Positions 1 to 7,477 of a stretch of 22,419 nt of DNA are shown here, piece after piece. The translations under genes were made by a program, and so were the position numbers. Within the stretch, counting starts at the first letter, position 1; every line of letters starts with the position of its first letter. The notes below the pieces were generated by a model, which searched no databases, was not told the origin of the DNA, and worked only from the letters and a program-made list of their open reading frames with translations. The stretch is taken from contig DAHVOF010000230.1 in assembly GCA_027318945.1 (NCBI GenBank), positions 1 through 22,419 of the forward strand, written 5' to 3'. This DNA comes from Actinomycetota bacterium (GTDB lineage: Bacteria > Actinomycetota > Acidimicrobiia > Acidimicrobiales > Acidimicrobiaceae).

Positions 1-78
1 GCCTCTGAGATTTCCCCATGAATCCAGCGGGCCACCTTTATCTCGATTCTTTTCCCCCAAGAAATCAAGAAGTCCACC

Positions 79-90
79 CCACGATCGTGG
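79..90. promoter_or_regulatory. 12-bp perfect palindrome
   Basis: CCACGATCGTGG is its own reverse complement. It lies about 520 bp upstream of the UbiD-family start, so a role as an operator for that gene is only a guess. It may belong to whatever lies left of the window. Confidence 0.2.
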
Positions 91-114
91 AACGCCAGGT
101 CAGAGAATTCTAAC

Positions 115-249
115 ATGGCCGAATCTTCTGCCAACAATCCAGTAGAACGCTTTGAACGCAACACTCCTAGTGAAAGACGACAAACTTTTTTTTCGATTTG
201 TGTATCACTATCAACATACGCTAATGTCATTATCATATTACGATCTTAA
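115..249 (+). CDS. Possible 44-aa ORF, perhaps a truncated permease N-terminus
   Basis: ATG at 115 opens 44 codons to TAA at 247-249. The product starts with a polar segment rich in Glu/Arg (ERFERNTPSERRQ) and then a hydrophobic stretch (FFSICVSLSTYANVIIIL) that could be a single membrane helix. The pattern of a polar N-terminus, P-x-E-R-R and then a first helix is reminiscent of nucleobase/cation-symporter (NCS1) permeases, which would make this a stump of a lost gene, but no continuation was found in the other frames. The ribosome site is weak. It could equally be a chance ORF or a leader peptide. Confidence 0.2.
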   Translation: MAESSANNPVERFERNTPSERRQTFFSICVSLSTYANVIIILRS

Positions 250-595
250 GCCCTACGCAACTTGCCGGGACAGAGGAGTGATGGTGCTGGATTGGGAAAA
301 TTACGAGCTGCATGCCAAAGTTGGTGAAGGAAGAAAAGTTGATCTGGCGCAAGCAGGGGCGATGCGAGCGCGTCACAGTCCTGGAGAGGACATGAAAGAG
401 GGGGCTCTCCCCTGGTATTCCCTGTCTAAGCCACTCACTGTCATCCTGATGAGTTTTGGATGCCGTCAAGGCCGCGATGCGACGAGGGCGAAAAGATCAA
501 AGTTAGGCCCGTGTCGCCCTCGGAAACTGGAGCGAGTAATCGGACAAAAGGGCGTTTGGGGCAGAGACTGAAATTTTATTGGTTGGCATAATCCT

Positions 596-600
596 GGAGG
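596..600 (+). promoter_or_regulatory. Ribosome binding site of the UbiD-family gene
   Basis: GGAGG sits nine bases before the ATG at 610 and fixes this start. Confidence 0.8.
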
Positions 601-609
601 AAAGCACAT

Positions 610-2115
610 ATGAGCAAGGTTGACATTAGAGATCTTCGCGATTGGCTGAATGACGTTGAGAAGCTTGGCGAAGTTACGCGTGTTACAAAAGAGGTGGATC
701 CACATCTCGAGATGGGCGCGCTTACGTATCTCAACGGGAAGAATTCAGAGCAGACCACGCTTCTTTTCGAAAAGCCCAAGGGCCACAAAGGCGACGTCAA
801 GGTGCTGTTCAACCCAATTGGAAACTCGATGAACCGGCTATCTCTTGCAATGAGGACCCCTCCCGGAAAATCGCCAATCGAGCTGGTGCAGTTCATCAAG
901 GAAAAGTTCGATGAAAAGATCAAGCCGGTCTCCGTCGACCCCAAAGATGCCCCCATTTTCGAAAACGTATGGATGGGTGACGACATCGACATGACCTACT
1001 TCCCGACTCCGACCCACTGGGCCCGGGATGGAGGTCCGTACATAGGCACCGCAGACGTGATCATCACCCAAGACCCTGACTCCGGACGCGTAAACCTGGG
1101 AACCTACCGCCAGATGATCGAAGGCAAGGACAGGGTCGGATACTACGCATCGCCGGGAAAGGACACTCTGCTCGACCGCGAGAAATGGTGGGCCAAGGGC
1201 AAGCCGTGCCCGGTAGTAAGCGTCTACGGAGTCGACCCTCTGCTTTTCATCTGCGCGGCGACTGGATTTCCGAAGCAGGAATCTGAGTACGACGCAGCCG
1301 GGGGGATTCAGGGCTCACCGATCGAAACCGTGCCAGGCAAGATTACCGGCCTACCTATCCCTGCACGTGCAGAGCTGGTGATCGAGGGGTACTCCTATCC
1401 AGACGGCGGGCAGGAGGAAGGTCCGTTCGGCGAGTTCACCGGATACTACGGCAGGCCTGGGCAGGAGCAGACGCCAAGCATTGACATCAAGGCGGTCTAC
1501 TTCAGGAACCAGCCGATCATGACCGCCGCTTTGATGGCTGACCACCCCTCGTGTGAGCAGAACCTGTTCCTCGCGGTTATGCGTGGTGCGCGCGTCTGGC
1601 GCGATCTGGAAGCGTGCGGCATTCCAGGAGTCCAGGGCGTGTGGTCAGTGCCATCCGCTGCCGGAGGCTTTGGCATGACGGTCGTCTCCCTAAAGCAAAT
1701 GTATGCCGGACATGCCCAGCAAGCAGCTGCCATTGCCGCGCAGTGCGCTGGAGGCGCCTACTTTGCCAAGTTCATCTACGTGGTAGACGAAGACGTGGAC
1801 CCATCGGACCTCGAGCAGGTCATCTGGGCCGCGTCTACGCGATGCAGGGTCTCCGAAGACATAGACATCCTGCGCAACACTTGGTCGACTTATCTCGACC
1901 CCAGCAAGAACCCTAATGAGGAGAGGCCGTATGGCTCCAAGGCTCTCATTTACGCATGCAAGGAGTTCAAGAACATCAAGAACTTCTCGCGGAGGACAGC
2001 CTTGACGACCGAGCAGTACGAACAGGCCGTCAATCGCTGGGAGGAGTTGGGAATGCCCGGCAAAGCTCCCACGCTGAAGGTGTTCGACAACCTCGAAGAA
2101 GAGTTCAGAGCCTAA
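610..2115 (+). CDS. UbiD-family prenylated-FMN-dependent decarboxylase
   Basis: The 501-aa product has the normal length and order of the UbiD family, cytoplasmic enzymes that reversibly decarboxylate aromatic or alpha,beta-unsaturated acids using prenylated FMN. The prFMN-site segment NLGTYR is at 162-167 with its Arg at 167. AELVIEG at 254-260 carries the conserved Glu residues, followed by EGPFGEFTGYY at 270-280. The C-terminal signature VDEDVDPSDLEQVIWAASTR is at 392-411. No UbiX flavin prenyltransferase gene lies in the window, so the cofactor must be made elsewhere. A substrate cannot be assigned: ubiquinone synthesis is unlikely in this context, and a phenolic, phthalate-like or unsaturated acid is more plausible given the catabolic operon nearby. 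The gene is followed by two hairpins and reads toward the TSUP permease gene. Confidence 0.95.
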   Translation: MSKVDIRDLRDWLNDVEKLGEVTRVTKEVDPHLEMGALTYLNGKNSEQTTLLFEKPKGHKGDVKVLFNPIGNSMNRLSLAMRTPPGKSPIELVQFIKEKFDEKIKPVSVDPKDAPIFENVWMGDDIDMTYFPTPTHWARDGGPYIGTADVIITQDPDSGRVNLGTYRQMIEGKDRVGYYASPGKDTLLDREKWWAKGKPCPVVSVYGVDPLLFICAATGFPKQESEYDAAGGIQGSPIETVPGKITGLPIPARAELVIEGYSYPDGGQEEGPFGEFTGYYGRPGQEQTPSIDIKAVYFRNQPIMTAALMADHPSCEQNLFLAVMRGARVWRDLEACGIPGVQGVWSVPSAAGGFGMTVVSLKQMYAGHAQQAAAIAAQCAGGAYFAKFIYVVDEDVDPSDLEQVIWAASTRCRVSEDIDILRNTWSTYLDPSKNPNEERPYGSKALIYACKEFKNIKNFSRRTALTTEQYEQAVNRWEELGMPGKAPTLKVFDNLEEEFRA

Positions 2116-2124
2116 AACGCTGCT

Positions 2125-2140
2125 AGGCGCAACAGCGCCT
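2125..2140. terminator. Small hairpin after the UbiD-family gene
   Basis: AGGCGC and GCGCCT form a perfect 6-bp stem with an AACA loop, starting ten bases after the stop codon. There is no T-tract behind it. It is the first of two hairpins in tandem. Confidence 0.4.
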
Positions 2141-2152
2141 CTGGCATGTCTG

Positions 2153-2187
2153 TGAGCAATCCCCGCCGGCAGAGCAGGGATTGCTCA
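2153..2187. terminator. 11-bp perfect inverted repeat, probable terminator
   Basis: TGAGCAATCCC (2153-2163) pairs without mismatch with GGGATTGCTCA (2177-2187) around a 13-base loop, 38 bases after the UbiD-family stop. No run of T follows, so it may be a factor-assisted terminator or an mRNA 3'-end stabiliser rather than a classic intrinsic terminator. Confidence 0.5.
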
Positions 2188-2497
2188 TATCCAGTGCAAT
2201 CGCTTTCGGAAACACCTCTCATATGAAGTGATTATTCGTCATCTTCGCGATAGGTTGGCAGGATGCCAGCAAGCGTTCCGATCGTCCCATTAGAACGAAC
2301 TTGTGCCACCGATCCGTATCGAAAGAGGCCGCGGCCATGCTGAGTCCTGCATCTGCTGCAGCCTCCACGGTTGGATGCGCACGCGAGTCGACTTCCCGTC
2401 CGGCAATCTCCGAGACCTGGACGGCGCCCCCATCCAGCCCGTACAGCCATCTTTGGTTGGGTAACAACTCCTTTTTTCTTCGCAACCGGGAAATCAG
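2188..2497. other. Gap before the TSUP gene; possible decayed minus-strand coding remnant
   Basis: No intact gene is supported. On the minus strand the frame ending at 2219 reads as ordinary-looking protein from about 2470 down (for example AHPTVEAAADAGLSMAAA and FDTDRWHKFVLMGRSERL). Its upstream part runs antisense into the TSUP gene and there turns into Arg/Gly-rich shadow sequence. This could be the tail of a disrupted gene, but no family was recognised. No clear promoter for the TSUP gene is visible, only a T-rich patch near 2470-2480. Confidence 0.3.
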
Positions 2498-3253
2498 ATG
2501 GCGCCCTGGCCGGCGTTCGTAGCCGCCGGATGCTTGATCGGCATCCTCACGGGTCTTTTCGGAGTAGGCGGCTCGTCGGTAGCTACGCCCCTCCTCTCTG
2601 TCCTGGGCGTGCCGGGCCTCCTCGCTGTGGCCTCCCCTCTTCCCGCCACGATACCCTCGGCTATCCTCGCCTCGATTCCCTATCTGGCCCGGCACGAGGC
2701 TAGGTTCCGAACCGCAGGATGGTCACTATTGAGCGGCGTGCCGGCGACGGTGATTGGCGCCCTGCTCTCAGAAGTCGTAGGCGGATCGCTTCTCCTTCTT
2801 GCCTCCGGAGCCGTCCTTGCTGTTCTGGGCTTGCGTGTCATGCGCCCTCTGAGCGACAGCGCCGTTAGCAAAGGGGGCGCCCGGAGACAGGACCGGGCCT
2901 TGCTCGTTGCGACTATGTTCGCAGTCGGAGTTTTTTCCGGCCTCCTTGCCAACGGAGGCGGGTTCCTATTGATACCCCTCTACCTTTTAGTCTTCGGTCT
3001 TGGCATGCGCGAGGCCACCGGCACGAGCCTTGTCGTCATAGCGGTACTTACGGTTCCCACCCTTGCAACGCACTGGGCACTCGGCCACATCGACTGGAAA
3101 GTGGCGCTCGCCTTTCTAGCCGGCGCCGCTCCGACAAGCTATTTCAGCAGCCGTCTTGCCCATCACATGCGCAGCGCGACGATCCAGAAAAGCTTCGGGT
3201 TGTTCCTCGTGGCATCCGGCGCAGCATTCGTCGCCTTCAGGCTGGTTCACTGA
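2498..3253 (+). CDS. TSUP (TauE/SafE) family membrane permease
   Basis: The 251-aa protein is almost entirely hydrophobic helices, fitting the seven or eight helices and ~250 aa of the TSUP family, which move sulfite, sulfonates or other small organic anions across the inner membrane. The two halves carry the duplicated family motif: GLFGVGGSSVATPLL near 19-33 and GLLANGGGFLLIPLY near 148-162, each a Gly-rich turn followed by a Pro-containing helix. The ribosome site is weak (GGGA about nine bases before ATG). The gene follows the UbiD-family gene on the same strand after 382 bp, so co-transcription is uncertain. It converges with the P450 gene 43 bp away. Transport of a carboxylate or sulfonate linked to the neighbouring catabolic genes is a guess. 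Confidence 0.9.
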   Translation: MAPWPAFVAAGCLIGILTGLFGVGGSSVATPLLSVLGVPGLLAVASPLPATIPSAILASIPYLARHEARFRTAGWSLLSGVPATVIGALLSEVVGGSLLLLASGAVLAVLGLRVMRPLSDSAVSKGGARRQDRALLVATMFAVGVFSGLLANGGGFLLIPLYLLVFGLGMREATGTSLVVIAVLTVPTLATHWALGHIDWKVALAFLAGAAPTSYFSSRLAHHMRSATIQKSFGLFLVASGAAFVAFRLVH

Positions 3254-3296
3254 ACTCGAGCTCGCAGGACTCTCCTCCCGCGCGGCACGGGGGGCC

Positions 3297-4496
3297 CTAC
3301 GCTATCGATGCGGGCATCGACTCCCAGCCCATGTGGTGGCCGAATACCATCCCGCTATTCTCCGGCTCCGCGGACAAGCGATAATGCGGAAATGAGCGCA
3401 TCATCTCCTTAAGCACGGTGTTCATCTCGAGCCTCGCCAGATGCAGGCCGATACACATATGAATCCCGTAGCCGAACGCGAGATGTTGTACCGGACCGCG
3501 CCCGACATCGAATCTCTCGGGGTCTTCGAACTGGCGGTCATCATGGTTCGCCGAGGCATAGAGCAAGGCCACTGATTCGCCTGCGCTGATCTCCACCCCG
3601 CCGATCACAGTATCGGCGTTGGTGGTCCGGCCCTCGAGGTGAATTGGAGGATCGCACCTCAAGGTCTCTTCCACAATTTGGGCGCCCATGCCGGGATCGT
3701 CCAGATAGGCGCTTTTCACGCTGTCTGCCGAGGCGTATCTCAGCATCGAAGAGATCCCATCGATGGCGGTGTGGTGGCCTGCAAGAGCAAAGCCATGAAG
3801 CATCCCGACAAGCTCCGACTCGGTAAAACGCTTCCCATCCACCTCCTCTGAGCAGAGCTGGCTCAGGAAGTCGTCCTTGGGATGGCGCAGACGCTCTTGA
3901 ACGGTCTCGATCAAGAACGCCCAGAAGTCCGCATGGGCGTGCTCGCTGTTTGCGAGGTCGGCGTGAACGAATTTCAGTACGAGTTCCCTGTTGCGTCTGC
4001 GGGTCTCCTCATCAAAGCCGAGAATCCGGCCCACAACATCCTGCGGTATGGGCTCCGCCAAATCGGTGACGATGTCGAACTCCCCCTTCTTCGCAATCGT
4101 CCGAAGAAGCTCGGTTACGCTCTCTCGCACTCCATCTGAGAAGTCATTCATCCTCTTCTGGAGAATCGGAGCCTGCATCGCCTTGCGTATGCGTGTGTGC
4201 TCTGGAGGGTCGGTCTCAATCAGCCTTGTCTTTGGCCTGTCGCTCCAGTTCTGCTTGCCGATCTCAAGCGCGTTTCGCGACGAGAACGTCTTGTGATCAA
4301 GCGCCGCCGCGCGGACCTCCTGGTATCGGGTTACACACCAGAAGCCACCCAGCGCCGCGCTGCGCACCACGGGACCCTGTTCGCGCATTGCCCTGTAAAT
4401 TGGCCAGATATTCTCATGGGTGATCCTTCCATCCCATGGATTGAACTCGCTCAATCCCCACTCGGGCAGCAAATCAATATTCTCAACTGTACCCAT
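3297..4496 (-). CDS. Cytochrome P450 (soluble bacterial class)
   Basis: The 399-aa product has the usual length of soluble bacterial P450 mono-oxygenases. The C-helix motif DPPEHTRIRKAM is at 97-108, the K-helix E-x-x-R as ETLR at 277-280, and the haem-binding loop FGYGIHMCIG at 341-350 with Cys348 as the thiolate ligand. The I-helix motif is AGHHTA at 239-244, where most P450s have A-G-x-(D/E)-T-T, so the usual acid is His while the Thr is kept. GAGG about seven bases before ATG supports the start. No ferredoxin or reductase partner gene lies nearby. It is the last gene of the catabolic set, 222 bp after the small hydratase subunit, and may have its own promoter. It probably hydroxylates or oxidatively opens the pathway substrate. 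Confidence 0.95.
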   Translation of the reverse strand: MGTVENIDLLPEWGLSEFNPWDGRITHENIWPIYRAMREQGPVVRSAALGGFWCVTRYQEVRAAALDHKTFSSRNALEIGKQNWSDRPKTRLIETDPPEHTRIRKAMQAPILQKRMNDFSDGVRESVTELLRTIAKKGEFDIVTDLAEPIPQDVVGRILGFDEETRRRNRELVLKFVHADLANSEHAHADFWAFLIETVQERLRHPKDDFLSQLCSEEVDGKRFTESELVGMLHGFALAGHHTAIDGISSMLRYASADSVKSAYLDDPGMGAQIVEETLRCDPPIHLEGRTTNADTVIGGVEISAGESVALLYASANHDDRQFEDPERFDVGRGPVQHLAFGYGIHMCIGLHLARLEMNTVLKEMMRSFPHYRLSAEPENSGMVFGHHMGWESMPASIA

Positions 4497-4595
4497 GCAC
4501 CTGCCTCACTGAATTGGAGTCCCAATACGACGTTGAAGCCGGGCGAAATCAACACAAAACTAGATGTGATCTTTGCCACTTTTCAGACTTATTCT

Positions 4596-4601
4596 TGTCA
4601 A
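4596..4601 (-). promoter_or_regulatory. Possible -35 box upstream of the P450 gene
   Basis: TTGACA reads on the minus strand about 100 bases upstream of the P450 start, in the only AT-rich part of this gap. The best -10 partner at normal spacing is poor (TGGCAA), so this is a weak call for an internal promoter. Confidence 0.22.
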
Positions 4602-4666
4602 ACTAGTACGGGTCGGACAGATTTCGGGATTGCATTCCACAAATCGCCTGCTGCGCCGGCAGCCTC

Positions 4667-4678
4667 TTCGAATTCGAA
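4667..4678. repeat. 12-bp palindrome TTCGAATTCGAA
   Basis: A perfect self-complementary 12-mer lies in the gap between the small hydratase subunit gene and the P450 gene. It could be an operator for the P450 or a chance palindrome. Confidence 0.25.
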
Positions 4679-4699
4679 CAAAGCTGAAGCCGCATCCAG

Positions 4700-4714
4700 C
4701 CGGTTGAGAACCGG
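4700..4714 (-). terminator. Hairpin just after the small hydratase subunit gene
   Basis: CCGGTT and AACCGG form a perfect 6-bp stem with a 3-base loop, only four bases downstream of the stop codon on the minus strand. No T-tract follows. It may partly terminate transcription or protect the 3' end before the P450 gene. Confidence 0.35.
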
Positions 4715-4718
4715 GCGT

Positions 4719-5207
4719 TCAGATCCGCTGTTCAAGAAAGGGCACCAGCCCGCCGGCCTCGATGATCTCGAGCAGATGGCTGGGTAGAACCAGTCCTTGA
4801 TATGCGGCATTGCTCGTGCGATCGACAATCCGGCCCTCCACCGGATGAAGTTCGAGCTGATCGCCGTCGTCGATATGGATGGCCTCGGCACACTCGATGA
4901 CCGGAAGTCCCAGGTTGATAGCGTTACGAAAGAACAGGCGCGAGAAGAACACGGCCACGACTGCCCCGACCCCGAGATGGCGAAGCGCGAGCACCGCCGT
5001 TTCGCGGCTGGAACCAGATCCAAAGTTCCTGCCGGCGACAATGATGTCCCCCGGGGCAACCTCGCGGGGAAACTCCGGCCGCAGATTCTCCAGGCAGTGT
5101 GCCGAGTAGACCTCAACCCCCTGGCGGGTGTATTGGCCGATTGCCATTTGCCCGGAATCGATGTCGTCTCCAAACTTCCATGCTCGCCCAGACAGGTGGA
5201 ACTCCAT
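4719..5207 (-). CDS. Aconitase-superfamily small (swivel) subunit, LeuD/DmdB-like hydro-lyase
   Basis: The 162-aa product is a swivel-domain subunit of the LeuD/3-isopropylmalate dehydratase type, acting in the cytoplasm with the 4Fe-4S large subunit encoded directly upstream. The family motif NFGSGSSRE is at 61-69. FGDDID near 12-17 matches the usual FGDDIDTD start, but the next residues (SGQMAIGQYTR) differ from the common I-I-P-x-x-(Y/F)-L loop that borders the substrate, so the substrate may not be isopropylmalate. The start chosen is the ATG at 5207, preceded by a purine-rich GGGAGAGAGG. A TTG at 5228 overlapping the large-subunit stop is the alternative. The gap to the large subunit is 17 bp. 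The partner enzymes point to catabolism, not leucine synthesis. Confidence 0.9.
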   Translation of the reverse strand: MEFHLSGRAWKFGDDIDSGQMAIGQYTRQGVEVYSAHCLENLRPEFPREVAPGDIIVAGRNFGSGSSRETAVLALRHLGVGAVVAVFFSRLFFRNAINLGLPVIECAEAIHIDDGDQLELHPVEGRIVDRTSNAAYQGLVLPSHLLEIIEAGGLVPFLEQRI

Positions 5208-5224
5208 TGCCTCTCTCCCGTTCC

Positions 5225-6511
5225 TCAAATGTATGCTCTTGGGTCGGAGATCTTGCCCTCCACTGCGGCAGCCGCGACGCTTGCGGGCGACGCCAGAAAG
5301 ACTTGCGAAGAGGGGTCACCCATCCTTCCCTTGAAGTTGCGATTCGTGGCGGAGATGCAGACTTCGCCTGCTCCCAGCACTCCAGAGTGTCCTCCTCCGC
5401 AAGCACCGCATCCAGCTGCGGTTATGATCGCACCACTCTCGTAAAGCGTCTCAAGGATCCCGCTGCTCAACGCTTGCTGATACACGGTGCGAGATGCCGG
5501 ACATACTATGAGGCGGACCCCAGGAGCGACCCGGCGGCCCTTCACCACTCGCGCCACAATGGCGAGATCAGAGAGCCTTCCTCCGGCACAGCTCCCGATG
5601 TACGCCTGATCGATCCTCTCTCCCAAAACTTCCGTGGCCGCACAAGCGTCGGCTGGGTTGCCGGGAAGCGCCACCATCGGAGCCAAGGCGGCAGCAGAGT
5701 ACTGCTTCCTCTGGGAGTAGACCGCATCCGGATCCGCGTTCAACGGCTCGATCGATTCGAGTTCCTCTGGGGAAATCCGCTGGCTCAAGTACTCGAATGT
5801 CTTTTCATCTGGAGCTATCAGGCCCGCTTTCGCCCCGCCTTCGACCGTCATATTGGATAGGCATAGGCGCTGATCAACGGGCATCTCTCTAACTGCCTGA
5901 CCACCAAACTCAACAGCACGGTAGGTGAGCCCGGCGCTGCCGAAATCCCCGAGTACCTGCAGTATCATGTCCTTGGCCATCACGCCGTCCTGAAGAGCCC
6001 CGTCCCATACGACCTTCACCGTCTCGGGTACGCGAAACCACATCTGTCCGGTCACAAGCACGCCGAGCATCTCCGTTGATCCGATGCCGGTGCTGAACGA
6101 TCCCAGCGCGCCACCCGTCACTGTATGGGAATCGGTGCCAACCACCAGATCTCCGGGACGGACGTAGCCCTTTTCGACCATCACCTGATGGCATATCCCC
6201 TCGTACTCATGGAACCGCTGGATGCGGTACTCCTTCGCCCAGTTGCGCGTAAGGGTAAGGAGATCTGCCTGCAATATGGTTGACGGCGGCGCGCAGTGAT
6301 CCGATATCACCACGACCCGCTCCGGGTGCTTGATGCGGTTGCCCAGGCGCCTCAGCTCGGACTGGACCATCTTCGGACCCAGAGGATCGTCCATCATAGC
6401 CACGCTGGGCTCGGCCCAGACTATGTCGCCGGCAATCACCTCGCCATTACCACTGTGCCTAGCGAGAACCTTTTCCGCGAGCGTCTTACCGGTGGTCATC
6501 GCCCATGCCAT
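5225..6511 (-). CDS. Aconitase-superfamily large subunit, LeuC/DmdA/homoaconitase-like 4Fe-4S hydro-lyase
   Basis: This 428-aa protein matches the shorter LeuC/HacA type of aconitase large subunit, which dehydrates and rehydrates 2- or 3-hydroxy dicarboxylates. The cluster ligands are visible as Cys308 in GSCAGGRLSDL and Cys368/Cys371 in GCGACGGGH. VGTDSHT is at 124-130 and NMTVEGGAKAG at 220-230. The C-terminal ISATNRNFKGRMG is typical of this branch. GSCAGGR replaces the common GSCTNxR, and GCGACGGGH the common PSCGPCLGGH, so the active site is slightly divergent. The gene starts ten bases after the lyase stop and is followed closely by the small subunit. Likely activity is hydration or isomerisation of a mesaconate, methylmaleate or alkylmaleate-like acid (inference). 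True isopropylmalate isomerase is the main alternative. Confidence 0.92.
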   Translation of the reverse strand: MAWAMTTGKTLAEKVLARHSGNGEVIAGDIVWAEPSVAMMDDPLGPKMVQSELRRLGNRIKHPERVVVISDHCAPPSTILQADLLTLTRNWAKEYRIQRFHEYEGICHQVMVEKGYVRPGDLVVGTDSHTVTGGALGSFSTGIGSTEMLGVLVTGQMWFRVPETVKVVWDGALQDGVMAKDMILQVLGDFGSAGLTYRAVEFGGQAVREMPVDQRLCLSNMTVEGGAKAGLIAPDEKTFEYLSQRISPEELESIEPLNADPDAVYSQRKQYSAAALAPMVALPGNPADACAATEVLGERIDQAYIGSCAGGRLSDLAIVARVVKGRRVAPGVRLIVCPASRTVYQQALSSGILETLYESGAIITAAGCGACGGGHSGVLGAGEVCISATNRNFKGRMGDPSSQVFLASPASVAAAAVEGKISDPRAYI

Positions 6512-6520
6512 TTCGCGTCT

Positions 6521-7477
6521 TCACAGATCTGACCTTTGCCGATAAGAGCCCAGATTCCCTCCCGACTTCACCTTTCCAGGAAGCGGGTGCCCCACAATCG
6601 TCTCAGCCATCAGCGCGCATTCGATCATCGCATCGAGATCGACCCCGGTCTCGATTCCCATTTCCTGGCAAAGCAGGACAAAGTCTTCGGTGGCTATATT
6701 TCCGGCAGCGCCCTGGTGGCCAGCGAAAGGGCAACCTCCCAGGCCACCCACGGCGGTGTCGAAATCGTCGACGCCGAGAGACAGCGCCGCATACGCGTTG
6801 GCGAGACCGAGTCCGCGGGTATCGTGGAGATGCAAGCTGATTGCGAGTTCCGGCCAGCGGTCACGTATCGCATCGACTGATTCAGCGACCTGGCGGGGAT
6901 TGGCCCAGCCCATCGTATCCAAAAGCCGTATCTCCTCGACGCCCAGCCCTTTCGACAGTGCAAGTTCTTCGAGACGCCTGATCCATCCGAGAACGCTCGA
7001 AAGCTGAATGTCTCCCTCGAAGTTGCATCCGAACGCGGCAGCCACCCCCAACGTGACTGCGGATACCCCCCATTCGCTGAACACGTCGGCACGCTTGGAA
7101 AGCTCGACATAGGCCTGTTCGTGGTTTGCACGCTGATTTCGAATCGAAAAAGCTTCACTGGCCGAGATCGTCAGCCCATGCTTGACTCTGAGCTTCCCCG
7201 TCTGGCTAGCACGCTGCATTCCGCGAAGGTTCAGGTACGTGCCCGTGTAGGTTACGCCCTCGTGCATCTGAAGCCTGTCGGCAAGCGCTTCAGCGTCGGC
7301 CATCTGGGGGACCACGTCTGGCCGCACGAACGAAGCCACTTCAATGTCAGTAACACCGGTCTGGGCCAACGCTTCGATTAACTCGACTTTAATATCGGTG
7401 GGAATAACGGCTTTTTCAAACTGAAACCCTTCTCTGGGTCCAACTTCGCGGATCGTAACTCTATCGGGAAAACTCAT
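6521..7477 (-). CDS. HMG-CoA-lyase-like (3-hydroxy-3-carboxyacyl-CoA) lyase
   Basis: The 318-aa TIM-barrel protein belongs to the HMG-CoA lyase branch of the HMGL-like family, cytoplasmic metal-dependent retro-Claisen lyases. EVGPREGFQ is at 11-19, SFVRPDVVPQMAD at 49-61, the metal-binding His-x-His in SLHLHDT at 214-220 (His216, His218), the G-loop GGLGGCPFA at 244-252 with Cys249, and AAGNIATEDFV at 257-267 with Asn260. HMG-CoA lyase has R-D in the first motif; here it is R-E, so the Asp metal ligand is Glu16. The ATG at 7477 is preceded by GGGAG and lies inside the end of the CoA-transferase gene (17-bp overlap). With that transferase and the LeuCD-like enzyme, cleavage of a citramalyl-CoA-like or alkylmalyl-CoA-like thioester is likely. 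HMG-CoA itself remains possible. Confidence 0.92.
   Translation of the reverse strand: MSFPDRVTIREVGPREGFQFEKAVIPTDIKVELIEALAQTGVTDIEVASFVRPDVVPQMADAEALADRLQMHEGVTYTGTYLNLRGMQRASQTGKLRVKHGLTISASEAFSIRNQRANHEQAYVELSKRADVFSEWGVSAVTLGVAAAFGCNFEGDIQLSSVLGWIRRLEELALSKGLGVEEIRLLDTMGWANPRQVAESVDAIRDRWPELAISLHLHDTRGLGLANAYAALSLGVDDFDTAVGGLGGCPFAGHQGAAGNIATEDFVLLCQEMGIETGVDLDAMIECALMAETIVGHPLPGKVKSGGNLGSYRQRSDL

Larger units (their letters stand above)
1..609. other. Leader region upstream of the UbiD-family gene, mostly non-coding
   Basis: No convincing full-length gene is seen here on either strand. The stretch from about 180 to 245 is clearly AT-rich compared with its surroundings and includes an eight-T tract, so it could hold promoter elements, but no clear -35/-10 pair stands out. 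A perfect 12-bp palindrome, CCACGATCGTGG, lies at 79-90. A 44-codon ORF at 115-249 is listed separately. The open frames further right lack protein-like composition on both strands. The last 15 bases carry the ribosome site of the UbiD-family gene. Confidence 0.6.

Noticed and set aside
5208..5228. TTG at 5228 as the start of the small hydratase subunit
   Set aside because: The ATG at 5207 has a purine-rich SD at a suitable position. The TTG would add only seven residues not typical of the family.
4598..5860. Long open frames antisense or out of frame within the hydratase genes
   Set aside because: Their translations lack motifs and have the Arg/Ser/Pro-rich look of shadow frames, while the opposite strand carries clear family motifs.
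4719..6511. LeuCD of leucine biosynthesis
   Set aside because: No leuA or leuB is nearby, the small-subunit substrate loop and the cluster motifs differ from the usual forms, and the neighbours are catabolic. It remains possible if no other leuCD exists in the genome.
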